Assembly: GCF_963082655.1 (NCBI RefSeq)
Contig: NC_081553.1
Location: 46,853,729-46,917,728 of the forward strand
Length of the DNA stretch: 64,000 bases
Source: Stomoxys calcitrans
Taxonomy: Eukaryota > Arthropoda > Insecta > Diptera > Muscidae
Direction: 5' to 3'
A program made the position numbers and the translations under genes. Below the pieces are notes generated by a model, which made no database searches, had not been told where the DNA came from, and was given only the letters and a program-made list of their open reading frames with translations. Of the stretch, positions 32,346-44,151 are shown piece by piece; within the stretch, counting starts at the first letter, position 1; each line of letters starts with the position of its first letter.

Positions 32346-33400
32346 ACAATCCCATCGGAGACAGCAGTTTTAGACGAAATTTTTAACAAAATGTACACGC
32401 ATATCCCTATTTTAATAATTTTCTGCCTTCAAACTTAACAAATGAACAAATTTATTTATGTTTACAAACATTCTCTAATAGAGTGTATCCAAAAACACTT
32501 CCCTGTAGTCGCAGTACTCAAAACTACAAATTTCTAACCCAGTTGCAATTATTAAAACATTTTTCCTTTTCCCAATATGAGCAAAATTCTAAAAACATTT
32601 AGAAAATTTCATACATGACCAACTTTTTTCAGCTCCTAAAGCATTATTAAAGTGACTCCACTTACGTTGAGGCGCCTCCAACAATGCGCGCCGTGACTGA
32701 ATGAAGTGTTAATTCCACAATTCTCTTGCATTTATAGCTATTATGTCTGAATCAAACAGTACATTTTTTTCCAGAAAAACGCTTTTAGAAATATCGCATA
32801 CAACCAACATGGCATGTTAGTGGAAACGAAGTGACGTTTCGCAAAAAAAGGAAGGATAACAGCCAAAGTGATGAATATAACAAAAAAATCAAGGCACATC
32901 ACATAATCACATACCCACTCACACACACTTATTGCATGTGAGTATGCCGTCTGCAATATTTGTGTGTGTGTGTGTGTGTGTGAATGCATTTAATCCCTTT
33001 TGATAGATAAGATTATAACAATTTTGTATTTCCGTTTCCTAGTTGACGTTGTCGTGGCGTTGTTGCCTTCCCTTCCTTGCCCTGCATGAATGCATACCCG
33101 ACCGTCCACCCTTTTTGTATTGTTAGAAAAATGTTTAACATGGATTTTCACATCATGGCAGAAAATTCACAAATCATCACCAGCCAACGGGCAATGAAAA
33201 CAAAAACAACAATTAAAAAAAAAAGAATTGTATGTACAGAAGGAAACATTGCTCAACATACTAGAGAGAGAAAAAAAGCAAAAGGCAAATGATGTAAATT
33301 ACATACGTCATAGAAAGTAGATGGAATGTTTTTGATGTTCCAGAACTCAGTGCTGAAGGCATAGAGGGGGCTAAATGAAATTTGAATGGAAAACAAATAA
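32346..33400. other. No gene seen; single-copy-looking island
   Basis: AT-rich with a TG tract at 32961-32982 and A-runs. Open frames are short and lack family features. Confidence 0.45.
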
Positions 33401-34120
33401 AAAGGCATTAAGTTCGGCCGGGCCGAAATCGTTTAAAAAATAGCGAAATCGGTAAAAACAAACTTCTATGGGCTTCAGACCCTTTATCGGCAGGTCGGTC
33501 TATATGACAGCTATATCTAAATATAGTCCGATCTGTACCATATTTTGGTCGGATATTAAGAGGCTTAAAACTAAGCACTATTCCAAATTTCAGCGAAATC
33601 GGATAACAAATAAAGCTTTTATGGCCTTTAGACCCTTTATCGCGAGATCGGTCTGTATGACAGCTATATCTAAATATAGTCCGATCTGAACCATATTCAC
33701 CTTAGATGTCGGGGGGCTTAAAATAACCCACTGTTTAAAATTTCAGCAAAATCGGGTAATAAATAAAGCTTTTATGAGCTTCAGACTCTTTATCGGGAGA
33801 TCGGTCTATATGGCAGCTATATGTACATTTGAACCGATCTAATCCATATTTAGGTCAGATGTCGGGAGGCTTAAAACTACGCACTATTCTCAATTTCAGC
33901 GAAATCGGATGAAAAATAAAGTTTTATGGCCTTCAGACCCTTTATCGCGAGATCGGTCTATATGGCAGCTATATCTAAATTTGGACCGATCTAATCCATA
34001 TTAAGGTCAGATGTCGGGAGGCTTAAAGTAACCCACTGTTCCAAATTTCAGCAAAATCGGCTAATAAATAAAGCTTTTATGGTCTTCAGACCCTTTATCA
34101 GTATATTGGTATATATGGTA
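33401..34120 (-). repeat. DINE-1-like tail and array, minus
   Basis: The tail is on the left (GCATTAAGTTCGGCCGGGCC, palindrome TTCGGCCGGGCCGAA). Unit marks (TCTATATGRCAGC) at 33499, 33652, 33804 and 33957 are spaced 153, 152 and 153 bp. The array is cut at 34120, where the 41-bp minisatellite begins. Confidence 0.85.
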
Positions 34121-36133
34121 TGAATTAAAGTTTTTCTATAGCAAAACCTTATTCAGCCAGGCTGAATTAAAGTTTTCCTATAGAAAACCTTATTTAGCCA
34201 GGCTGAATTAAAGTTTTCCTATAGAAAACCTTATTTAGCCAGGCTGAATTAAAGTTTTCCTATAGAAAACCTTATTCCGCCAGGCTGAATTAAAGTTTTC
34301 CTATAAAAACCTTATTCAGCCAGGCTGAATTAAAGTTTTCCTATGGAAAACCTTATTCAGCCAGGCTGAATTAAAGTTTTCCTATAGAAAACCTTATTCA
34401 GCCAGGCTGAATTAAAGTTTTCCTATAGAAAACCTTATTCAGCCAGGCTGAATTAAAGTTTTCCTATAGAAAACCTTATTCAGCCAGGCTGAATTAAAGT
34501 TTTCCTATAGAAAACCTTATTCAGCCAGGCTGAATTAAAGTTTTCCTATAGAAAACCTTATTCAGCCAGGCTGAATTAAAGTTTTCCTATAGAAAACCTT
34601 ATTCAGCCAGGCTGAATTAAAGTTTTCCTATAGAAAACCTTATTCAGCCAGGCTGAATTAAAGTTTTCCTATAGAAAACCTTATTCAGCCAGGCTGAATT
34701 AAAGTTTTCCTATAGAAAACCTTATTCAGCCAGGCTGAATTAAAGTTTTCCTATAGAAAACCTTATTCAGCCAGGCTGAATTAAAGTTTTCCTATAGAAA
34801 ACCTTATTCAGCCAGGCTGAATTAAAGTTTTCCTATAGAAAACCTTATTCAGCCAGGCTGAATTAAAGTTTTCCTATAGAAAACCTTATTCAGCCAGGCT
34901 GAATTAAAGTTTTCCTATAGAAAACCTTATTCAGCCAGGCTGAATTAAAGTTTTCCTATAGAAAACCTTATTCAGCCAGGCTGAATTAAAGTTTTCCTTT
35001 AGAAAACCTTATTCAGCCAGGCTGAATTAAAGTTTTCCTATAGAAAACCTTATTCAGCCAGGCTGAATTAAAGTTTTCCTATAGAAAACCTTATTCAGCC
35101 AGGCTGAATTAAAGTTTTCCTATAGAAAACCTTATTCAGCCAGGCTGAATTAAAGTTTTCCTATAGAAAACCTTATTCAGCCAGGCTGAATTAAAGTTTT
35201 CCTATAGAAAACCTTATTCAGCCAGGCTGAATTAGAGTTTTCCTATAGAAAACCTTATTCAGCCAGGCTGAATTAAAGTTTTCCTATAGAAAACCTTATT
35301 CAGCCAGGCTGAATTAAAGTTTTCCTATAGAAAACCTTATTCAGCCAGGCTGAATTAAAGTTTTCCTATAGAAAACCTTATTCAGCCAGGCTGAATTAAA
35401 GTTTTCCTATAGAAAACCTTATTCAGCCAGGCTGAATTAAAGTTTTCCTATAGAAAACCTTATTCAGCCAGGCTGAATTAAAGTTTTCCTATAGAAAACC
35501 TTATTCAGCCAGGCTGAATTAAAGTTTTCCTATAGAAAACCTTATTCAGCCAGGCTGAATTAAAGTTTTCCTATAGAAAACCTTATTCAGCCAGGCTGAA
35601 TTAAAGTTTTCCTATAGAAAACCTTATTCAGCCAGGCTGAATTAAAGTTTTCCTATAGAAAACCTTATTCAGCCAGGCTGAATTAGAGTTTTCCTATAGA
35701 AAACCTTATTCAGCCAGGCTGAATTAAAGTTTTCCTATAGAAAACCTTATTCAGCCAGGCTGAATTAAAGTTTTCCTATAGAAAACCTTATTCAGGCAGG
35801 CTGTATTAAAGTTTTCCTATAGAAAACCTTATTCAGCCAGGCTGTATTAAAGTTTTCCTATAGAAAACCTTATTCAGCCAGGCTGTATTAAAGTTTTCCT
35901 ATAGAAAACCTTATTCAGCCAGGCTGTTTTAAAGTTTTCCTATAGAAAACCTTATTCAGCCAGGCTGTTTTAAAGTTTTCCTATAGAAAATCTTATTCAG
36001 CCAGGCTGAATTAAAGTTTTCCTATAGAAAACCTTATTCAGCTAGGCTTAATTAAAGTTTTCCTATAGAAAACCTTATTCAGCCAGGCTGAATTAAAGTT
36101 TTCCTATAGAAAACCTTATTCAGCCAGGCTGAA
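34121..36133. repeat. 41-bp minisatellite, ~49 units
   Basis: 2,013 bp of head-to-tail units (GCTGAATTAAAGTTTTCCTA, TAGAAAACCTTATTCAGCCAG). Most units are identical. Each holds two dyads: ATTCAGCC-A-GGCTGAAT (perfect 8-bp arms) and GTTTTC-CTATA-GAAAAC (perfect 6-bp arms). The first unit has 42 bp and one early unit 40 bp. Variants (CTGTATTAAAG, CTGTTTTAAAG, GCTTAATTAAAG) cluster at 35790-36050. A homogeneous centre with variant edges is expected from unequal crossing-over. Confidence 0.97.
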
Positions 36134-37330
36134 AGGGAAAATTTTATACGGTCCGGCTCAATCATCATATTTTCTGCTCAACTTTCTTCTACGCCCTTGA
36201 CTATTCTGTAACGGTTTTGTTTGATTTCTCTATTTCTCTGAATGTAAGAGTAGAGTGACTCTTGCTTGTATGCCGCTCCATAACTTTTTCTCAGTTTTTA
36301 TATGTGTGTGTGTGTCTGTGTGTTTGCAAGAGTAGAAAATTGGATTGTAATTAAATGCTTTTAATCATTATTATTGCCTCTTTGTTGTTTTGCCAGGAAC
36401 AATTTTCCTCATGTCTGATGATAATAAACATGGACAAATTTTTAACAAATCTCAGTCATTAAGCTGTACACACTCTCTCTCTCTCTCTCTAGTTAACTCT
36501 CCATCTCTTTCTATCTCATTAACTGATGATGATGATGATTATCATCTCAACACCATTAAAAATGAAACGGCCAGTCAAAGTTTTGTGCTGCCACTCATGC
36601 AGAGAAAAGGGTATGAAAGCCAATACTGGGCAGGTTGGCTGGCTGCCTGACTATTTGCAGCTCACCCCATATTGTCCATATGTTGGGTGAAAACATTTAT
36701 GTTAGTCCTTTAGCTAGATTTTAAATCCCTCTATGCATAACTGTCTGTAGGTTTTGTGAAAACAAGAAAAAAAACCTAATGCCAAAAAATAGCATAGCCT
36801 GAGTAAGGAAGAATTTTCCATACGATCTTTAGGCATTAACAAAACTTCTCAAATTTCATTTTCATGATGTCTGACACAGACTGATGCACACTCTTTAGGG
36901 GTTATTACCACAATGTTGTTCTTGTTATTCCTGCAAGGATTCCTTGGGCATTTATGGCATTGCCATTTCTATTAGAGATTGATGTAGTTTTTTTTTCGTT
37001 TTGAGTTGCTTAGATAACTAATAGTGGACCAAGAAATGGTCATTGGCATTGTAATTATGCAATTAATATGAGAGAAGCACACGTTTGATTGCAGATAAAC
37101 ATCTGGATGTTTGTTAAGGGAATTGACAGAGGCAAGGCAAGCAGTTAATGGGAAAATCTGTTGATAATTTATCAATTAAATAGAAATTATGAAAGGGAAA
37201 CCTGATTTAAATTGAGATATGAGGGTAATGCTGGTGTTGAGCATTTGGAGATTAACAATATTTTGCAGGAAACTAGATGAGTTAAGAAGTAAATTAACGA
37301 AATTATGTTAACATTTTCGCCCATTCCAAA
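36134..37330. other. No gene seen; single-copy-looking island
   Basis: It contains a GT tract (36303-36322), a CT tract (36472-36490) and GATGATGATGATGATT (36524-36541). If the exon-1 gene's intron extends here, this is one of its few repeat-free parts. Confidence 0.45.
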
Positions 37331-37890
37331 TCTTGGGAAGAAAATTTCTGAAAAAATTTAAGCCTCTTGTGGCCGTAGAAGACTTTTCGAGAGATCGGTT
37401 TATATGGGAGCTATATAAGGATATATATCGATTTGGACCGTACTTGAGACAGTTGTTGGAAGTCATAAAAGAACATCACATGCAAAATTTTAGCCAAATC
37501 GGACACAAATTGCGGATTTCAGGGGCCTAAGAAGTTAAATTGTGAGATCGGTTTATATGGGAGTTATATCAGGTAATAGACCGATTTGGATCGTACTTAA
37601 CAGGGTTGTTGGAAATCATAAGAAAACACTCTGTGCATAATTTCAGCCGAATCGGATTGCAATTGGGTTGCTAGGGACTTAAGATGGTGAATCGGTAGAT
37701 CGTTTAGTATGAGAGCTATAGCATTGGAAGTCATAACAGAACACTTCGTGCAAAATTTCAGTTAAATTGTTCAAAAATTGCGGATCCTGGGGGCTCAGGA
37801 TGTCAAATCAAGAGATCCGTTTACATGGGAGCTATATTCAAACCGGAAGTGATATGCCCCATACGCAATTCCTATCGACCTACTTCAATG
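37331..37890 (-). repeat. DINE-1-like array, minus
   Basis: Units read GATCGGTTTATATGGGAGCTA and ACTTCGTGCAAAATTTCAG. The array is interrupted at 37890 by a retrotransposon end. Confidence 0.8.
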
Positions 37891-38007
37891 TTGTTGTTGT
37901 TGCAGCAGTATTTATTTTATTATACACTGAGGCGGCAGCCCTTGCCGATGAAGAACTCCATCGGGTTAATCCGGTACATACAACCGGCTGCCATGGGATT
38001 GACCCAC
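37891..38007 (-). mobile_element. 5'-truncated non-LTR 3' UTR insertion
   Basis: A minus-strand copy of the 17160-17284 sequence: (TTG)n at 37891-37905 and CCGGCTGCCATGGGATTG at the other end. A short duplication TCAATG lies on both sides (37885-37890 and 38009-38014). Removing it restores the DINE-like sequence CTACTTCAATGGAAAGTATC. Confidence 0.75.
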
Positions 38008-38185
38008 ATCAATGGAAAGTATCTGTGTAAAATTTCAGGCGTATATCTTCATTCGTTCGAATCTTATCGTGATTTCGACAGACGGACAGAGGTTTAGACA
38101 TATGGATACTTGATAGGGTCCCAGATCAGTATTTTGAGGTGTTGCAAGTTCCAACCCCATCCCATGGTGGTGGCTATAAAAATTT
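38008..38185 (-). repeat. DINE-1-like head, minus
   Basis: GTATCTGTGTAAAATTTCAGG, GACAGACGGACAGAGG (reduced GTCY) and CCCCATCCCATGGTGGTGGC. Confidence 0.75.
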
Positions 38186-38292
38186 ACCAGATAAAAAATT
38201 ATTTTTATGTTAAAACAAGAACAAACGATACCCACCAACGTGAATAAATTAAACATCCTCTTTATAACAACTCCTTTACCATATCAATAGTA

Positions 38293-38529
38293 TTCGGTTG
38301 CCCAAAAAGTAATTGCGGATTTTTCATATATTCGGCGTTGACAAATTTTTTCACAGCTTGTGACTCTGTAATTGCATTCTTTCTTCTGCCAGTTATCAGC
38401 TATTACTTTTAGCTTGCTTTAGAAAAAAAAGTGTTAAAAAGTATATTTGATTAAAGTTCATTCTAATTTTTATTAAAAATGCATTAACTTTCTTTTGAAA
38501 AATTCGCAATTACTTTTTGGACAACCCAA
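38293..38529. mobile_element. mariner-type MITE, copy 2
   Basis: Same 237-bp MITE as at 30939, with one change in the left terminus (TTCGGTTGCCC) and GACAACCCAA on the right. TA dinucleotides flank it (38291-38292 and 38530-38531). Confidence 0.9.
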
Positions 38530-39640
38530 TAATATGCCAATGGCGACTGGGCTGGATCATATTTGATTCAGGTGCCGAGAACTCTTATACAAGTCACAGT
38601 TTCAGTGAAATCGGCCAAATCAAATCCGCTTTCTATGGGATTAAAATCCAAAATTGGAAGATCGGTCTGTATGGTAGTTAAATCTGAATAAAAACCGATC
38701 TGAACGATCCACATTGAAGACGTATATCGGGAGACTTTAATCAAGTCACTGTTTCGAATTTCGACGAAATCGGATAATAATTGCGGCTTTTATGGTCTTC
38801 AGACCCTAAATTAGCAGATCGGTCTATATGACAGCTATATCTAAATATGGTCCGATCCGAACCATGTTTGAGTTGGATATTGGGAGGCTTTAATCGACTC
38901 ATTTTTTCAAATTTCAGCGAAATCGAACCATAATTTCGGCTTTTTTGGGATTAAGACACTAAATCGTCAGGTCTATATGACAGCTATATCTACATAGCGT
39001 CCGACTTAAATGATATTTGAGTAGGATATCGGGAGGCTTAAACCAACTCTCTATTTCAAATTTCAGCGAAATCGGACAATAATTGCGGCTCTTATGGGCT
39101 TAAGACCCTAAATCGGCAGATCGGTCTATATGACAACTATATCTAAATATGGTCCGATCTGAACCATGTTTGAGTTGGATATTGGAAAGCTTCAATCAAC
39201 TCACTTTTTTAAATTTCAGCGAAATCGGGCAATAATTGCGGTTTTGATGGCCTTCAGACCCTAAATTGGCAGATCGGTCTATATGTCAACTATAACTAAA
39301 TACTGTCCGATCGGAACCATATTTGAGTTGGATATCGGGACGTTTAAAAAAACTCGCTATTTTAAATTTCAGCGAAATCGGACAATAGTTGGGGCTTTCA
39401 TGAGCTTAAGACCCTAAATCCGCAGATCGGTCTATATGACAGCCATATCTAAATATGGTCCGATCTGAACCATATTTGAGTTATATATTGGGAGGCTTTA
39501 ATCAACTATTTTTTTTCAAATTTCAGCGAAATCGAACCATAATTTCGGCTTTTATGGGATTAAGACCCTTAATCAACAAATCGGTCTATATAAAAGCTAT
39601 ATCTAAATATGGTTCGATCTTGACCATATTTGAGACGAAT
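38530..39640 (-). repeat. DINE-1-like array, minus
   Basis: About seven units with GATCGGTCTATATGACAGCTA, AAATATGGTCCGATCTGAAC and GGATATTGGGAGGCTTTAAT. No complete end is present. Confidence 0.8.
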
Positions 39641-40203
39641 GTCGAGGCATTAGGTGTAGCATTAAATTCAATGTATCGGATGGTCAGTGCGGTCGTTATG
39701 CACAAAGCCATCCTTTGGATCCGGCTGAGTATTGAACAGCAGGTGGACTTTTGAAGTGCCATCCAACAGACCACAACACCATACAGTATTATAAGTCTGA
39801 CAACTGCAGTAAATAACCAGTGCATAGCACGCAGTTTAATCCTCTAACATTTGTCAATAGCTCTCTTGCAGGTATATAGGGCCTTTCTTGCCCTTTCCGT
39901 ATTGTTGGATTTGAAGTTCAAGATTTGAAGTGCCGTTGAAGGTAACTTGTATCTCCTGCTGAAAAGAACTTATTCTGCCTTGCTAGGATTTACACCTAGA
40001 CCACTTTCGGTAGCTCACTTCGCTGTTGCACGTAGACCTTGCTTGGAAACTTTACCCCTAACCGCAATATACTCATAATAAGCCAACGGGACCACTTTTA
40101 CACCTTTTTCTTCCACAGACAATAATATATTGTTAATGGCTATACCCGAACTAGAGGAGACAGTACACCTCTTTGAGATGTTCCTCTGCTGACCCATTTT
40201 AAA
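39641..40203 (-). pseudogene. Non-LTR reverse transcriptase remnant
   Basis: The minus strand reads VEEKGVKVVPLAYYEYIAVRGK at 40090-40150. Here the catalytic YADD box has become YYEY, so it is inactive. Downstream come traces of the thumb region, then MHWLFTAVVRLIILYGVVVC and QRMALCITTAL at 39590-39825. It is homologous to the pieces at 11912-12133 and 12563-12730. Frameshifts are frequent. Confidence 0.75.
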
Positions 40204-40205
40204 TA

Positions 40206-40443
40206 TTGGGTTGCCCAAAAAGTAATTGCGGATTTTTCATATAGTCGGCGTTGACAAATTTTTTCACAGCTTGTGACTCTGTAATTGCATTCTTCCTTCT
40301 GTCAGTTATCAGCTGTTACTTTTAGCTTGCATTAGAAAAAAAAAGTGTAAAAAAGTATATTTGATTAAAGTTCATTCTAAGTTTTATTAAAAATGCATTT
40401 ACTTTCTTTTAAAAAATCCGCAATTACTTTTTGGGCAACCCAA
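40206..40443. mobile_element. mariner-type MITE, copy 3
   Basis: 238 bp with perfect outer termini TTGGGTTGCCCAAAAAGTAA and TTACTTTTTGGGCAACCCAA, and TA on each side. It is nearly identical to the copies at 30939 and 38293. It sits at the edge of the RT remnant. Confidence 0.92.
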
Positions 40444-41370
40444 TAAATTCATTAATTTCTACTCACCTGTATTTTGAAGTCCCTAAATTGTTGCAATCTG
40501 TTGTGACTTAATGTCTTACAAAGTTTTACTAATTAGCTCATTTATTATGCGGTTCATCTTTTTCGTGGTCCCAAAACAGCTGACAAATCACAAAAAGGAA
40601 CAAATAAACGAGGGACCAAATAGCTGTCATTGTTAATCATGTTTATACGGATTTCTTTCTTTTTGGGGGTTTTCTCTTTCTCTCTTTGCCTGGTCAACCT
40701 TTCACTAATTGTTTACGATGTTGGATGATGCTTAAATTACAGAATTTTGTCATCCTAACCTCAAGGCATTTATGCCGACTTCGACTTTTTGCCTTTCTAT
40801 GTTTCTCCTTTTCGCCAGTACCCCCTCTTCTGGATGCTAATTGTCTTTATTTATTTAGATGAAAAACAAAATACCTTAAATGAAATAAATACATTTTCAT
40901 TTTGCCTAAGGGGGACTTTAGAGGACAAACTGAAGCAGCAATCTGCTTTTACTATTAGGCCTTTTTCAAGGAAAACATTTCAAATCTGGGATCCCTGTTG
41001 TCTTCGTTTTACTTCAAAGTGTCATTTTGTGGCGGAAATATGGTTGCTGTAATTTTTATTTCCGTTTCCAGTTGTAGCAAGCAAACAGGTAGATAGACTT
41101 TGTCCAGGCAAGGGGGAAATAAATGACTCCAAATTATTTTGATTTTTTCTAAGAGTACTCATGTTTAACATCAATGGGACATTATGTTGTGGTGGGGTTT
41201 TTACCTTTTCAAAGAAGTTAAAAAAATTAAAAGTCGGGTGGGATGACTACACCTCCGAGTATCAAATGGACTATTTATATCAAATGGACTATTTATATAC
41301 AACATACATTTCGATTACCAGACAAACTGATTGTATACTTGTAAAGATTGTATTCCGTAAAAATCTTACC
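40444..41370. other. No gene seen; single-copy-looking island
   Basis: AT-rich. The open frames at 40789-41052 and 41161-41373 have no recognisable motif. Confidence 0.4.
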
Positions 41371-41720
41371 TAAGCGCATATCGGATGAAAGCTATATGTG
41401 AGAGCTATATCTTAATCTGGACCGATAATCATGAAATTTTGCACACATATTAGAACAACAAATATAACTCCTTGTTCAAAATTTTGCAAGAATTTCGCAA
41501 GAATACCTGGACAGACAAACAGACGGGCGGATATACCGTAGGATGGACATACCGACGGACGGACAGGCAGATACACATGGCTTTTTCGAGTCAGAAGTGA
41601 TTCTAACTCGATTGAAATACTTAGCCGTGGGTCTAGCTTTTCGCATTCTTTATGTTGCAAACTTATGCACAAAGTTTTAATATCCAGCACCACAGTTGTC
41701 GTGTAGGGTGCAATGATATC
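41371..41720 (-). repeat. DINE/mini-me-like fragment with a different head
   Basis: CTATATGTGAGAGCTATATC, then CAGACAAACAGACGGGCGG and CCGACGGACGGACAGGCAG (reversed GTCY), then ATGTTGCAAACTTATGCAC. The last motif differs from the main head and resembles the head at 62870-62996, marking a second subfamily. Confidence 0.6.
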
Positions 41721-41892
41721 CAAGTTGAAACAAGGCAAGCACAAGCATTATGTTTGGACTGCCTAGACTTTTATTTGAGGAATAGTTTCTATTTATGCAA
41801 ATATAATCCGGTTTATATGGTAAAGATTTCGACATTTTCAAAACAACTTTCTGCTTCATGTCATTGCTATCGACTGAGCTTCTATGCCTCAG

Positions 41893-42150
41893 TACCATAA
41901 GTCGGGAGATCGGACTATTTGGCAGCCATATCCAAATACGGATCATGCTCAACGATGTGGACCATATCCAGCCACCCATCCTTGGGTGTTGGGCTTAAAA
42001 AGTCTCAAAATTCAAGTAAAAACGCATTAAGTTGGGCCTGGCAAAACTTTGGATATAAATGTAGTGCGATCTTCACCATATCATCAGGATGTGTCCCAAA
42101 TTCAGTGAAATCGAGTAAAATGAGTATTTTATGGCTTCTAGACTTCAAAT
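41893..42150 (-). repeat. DINE-1-like fragments with a decayed tail
   Basis: GGGAGATCGGACTATTTGGC, CAAGTAAAAACGCATTAAG and TTGGGCCTGGCAAAACTTTGG. Confidence 0.55.
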
Positions 42151-42415
42151 CAGAAGTTAGTATGTCCGTCCCAACGTCTGAATTCGAATCCAGTGATTAT
42201 CCCATCCTAGTGCTGGCAATATTTGTGAGGTACTATGCCATGTAAAACATCTCTCCAAGGAGGTGTTGTACTGCGGCACGCCGTTCGGATTCGGCTATAA
42301 AAAGGAGGCCCCTTATCATTGAGCTTAAAATTGAATTGAAATGCACTCGTTGACACGTCAGAGGTTTGCCCCTGTTTCTTAGAGCAATGTTCATGGGCAA
42401 AATTTGCAATTTTTA
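42151..42415 (+). mobile_element. tRNA-derived SINE copy 11, internally deleted
   Basis: AAGTTAGTATGTCCG (A-box side) and GAATTCGAATCC (B box), then a ~40-bp gap relative to other copies, then the body and distal end (AATGTTCATGGGCAAAATTTG). Confidence 0.8.
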
Positions 42416-42478
42416 CTTCGAGCGGGACAAGATGCAACTCAAATGAAAGGTATTTGAGAGTAGAATGCGATAATATAA

Positions 42479-43597
42479 AAACAAGTAAAAGCGTGCTAAG
42501 TTCGGCCGGGCCGAATCTTATATACCCTCCACCATGAATCGCATTTGTCGAGTTCTTTTTCCGGTATCTCTTTTTAGGCCAACATATGATAAAAGAAAAG
42601 AATTGACAAATTTCAGCCAATTCGAATAAAAATTGCGTCTTTTAGGGACCCAAGAAGTAGAATAGGGAGATCGGTTTATATGGGAGCTATATCAGACTAT
42701 AGACCGATTCAGACCATAATTTACACGTATGTTGAAGGTCATGAGAGAAGTCGTTGTACAAAATTTCAGGCAAATCGGATAATTGTTGCGACCTCTAGAG
42801 GCTCAAGAAGTCATGATCCCAGATCGGTTTATATGGCAGCTATATCGGGTTATGAACCGATTTGAACCTTATTTGACACAGTTATTGAAAGTAAGAATAA
42901 TATACGTCATGCAAAATTTCAGCCAAATCGGATAAGAATTGCGCCATCTAAAAGCTTAAGAAGTCAAGTCCCCAGATCTGTTTATAATGCAGCTATATCA
43001 GGTTATGGACCGATTTGAACCAAACTTGGCACAGCTGTTGGATATCATAACAAAACACGTTGTGCACGATTTCATTCCAATCGGATAAGAATCGCGACCC
43101 CTAGAGACTCAAGAAGTCAAGACCCAAGATCGGTTTATATGACAGCTATATCAGGTTATGGACCGATTTGAAGCATACTTGGCACAGTTGTTGGATATCA
43201 TAAAAAAACACGTCGTGCACGATTTTATTGCAACCGGATAAGAATTGCGACCTCTAGAGGCTCAAGAAGTCAAGACCCAAGATCGGTTTATATGTCAGCT
43301 ATATCAAAATATGGACCAATATGGCCCATTTACAATCCCAACCGACTTACACTAATAAGAAGTATTTGTGCAAAATTTCAAGCGGCTAGCTTAACTCCTT
43401 CGAAAGTTAGCGTGCTTTCGACAGACGGACGGACGGACAGACGGACGGACGGACAGACGGACGAACATGGCTAAATCGACATAAAATGTCGCGACGATCA
43501 AGAATATTTATACCTTATGGGGTCTCAGACGAATATTTCGAGTAGTTACAAACAGAATGACGAAATTAGTATACCCCCCATCCTATGGTGGGGGGTT
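42479..43597 (-). mobile_element. Complete DINE-1-like element, minus orientation
   Basis: Tail on the left: AACAAGTAAAAGCGTGCTAAG, palindrome TTCGGCC-G-GGCCGAA (42501-42515) and TATACCCTCCACCAT (42521-42535). Unit marks (TTTATATG) at 42675, 42828, 42981, 43134 and 43287 are each exactly 153 bp apart. The head has GACAGACGGACGGACGGACA-like GTCY at 43419-43463. It closes with ATGGTGGGGGG, the inverted partner of the tail repeat (one mismatch). About 1.12 kb; no coding capacity. Confidence 0.88.
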
Positions 43598-43605
43598 AAT
43601 AATGG

Positions 43606-44137
43606 AGTCAAACAACCGAGGGGGACGCCCTACCCCAAAACCCATCCATACGGTCATGTTAACCGATTGAGACAATATGGGTATCAAATGAAAGGTATTT
43701 AAGAGTAGACAACGAACTTGATGTAACAATTTGACCTCAAGTATCAGAGGGCCCGCCCTACCCACAAAAACAGCCAATAAATTACGTGTTTACCGATTGG
43801 GGCAAAATGGGTATCAAATGAAAGGTAATTAAGAGTGGTGTACGAACAATTGCTGCCTCACCCCCAAAAACCTCCCAAAAAGTGGTATGTATACCGATTG
43901 GGGAAACATGGGTATCAAATGAATGTCAATTGAAAGTAAAATACGAATTTTATTTAAAAATTTGAGATCAAATCACAGGGAAGCCGCTCCGCCCAAAAAT
44001 TACTCCCTAAAAGGGACATGTAGGCCGATCGGGACAATATGGGATTCAAACGAATGGTACTTGTGAGTCTAATACGAAACTTGTATACATAAAAGTTTGG
44101 GATGTATTGCCATTTATTTATGGACTAAATAGACATA
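43606..44137. repeat. Second tandem family, reverse orientation
   Basis: Cores GGGTATCAAATGAAAGGTAT near 43679, 43808, 43914 and 44042 alternate with CCCTACCCCAAAA-like C-rich segments. It directly follows a DINE head, as the 6110-6655 block precedes one. Confidence 0.7.
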
Positions 44138-44151
44138 TACACCGAGCAGGA
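44138..44151. repeat. Target-site duplication, left copy
   Basis: TACACCGAGCAGGA, repeated exactly at 44470-44483 on the other side of the SINE. Confidence 0.95.

Noticed and set aside
34121..36133. Possible CRISPR-like direct repeat array
   Set aside because: The 41-bp units are contiguous without unique spacers, in an animal genome; it is a minisatellite.
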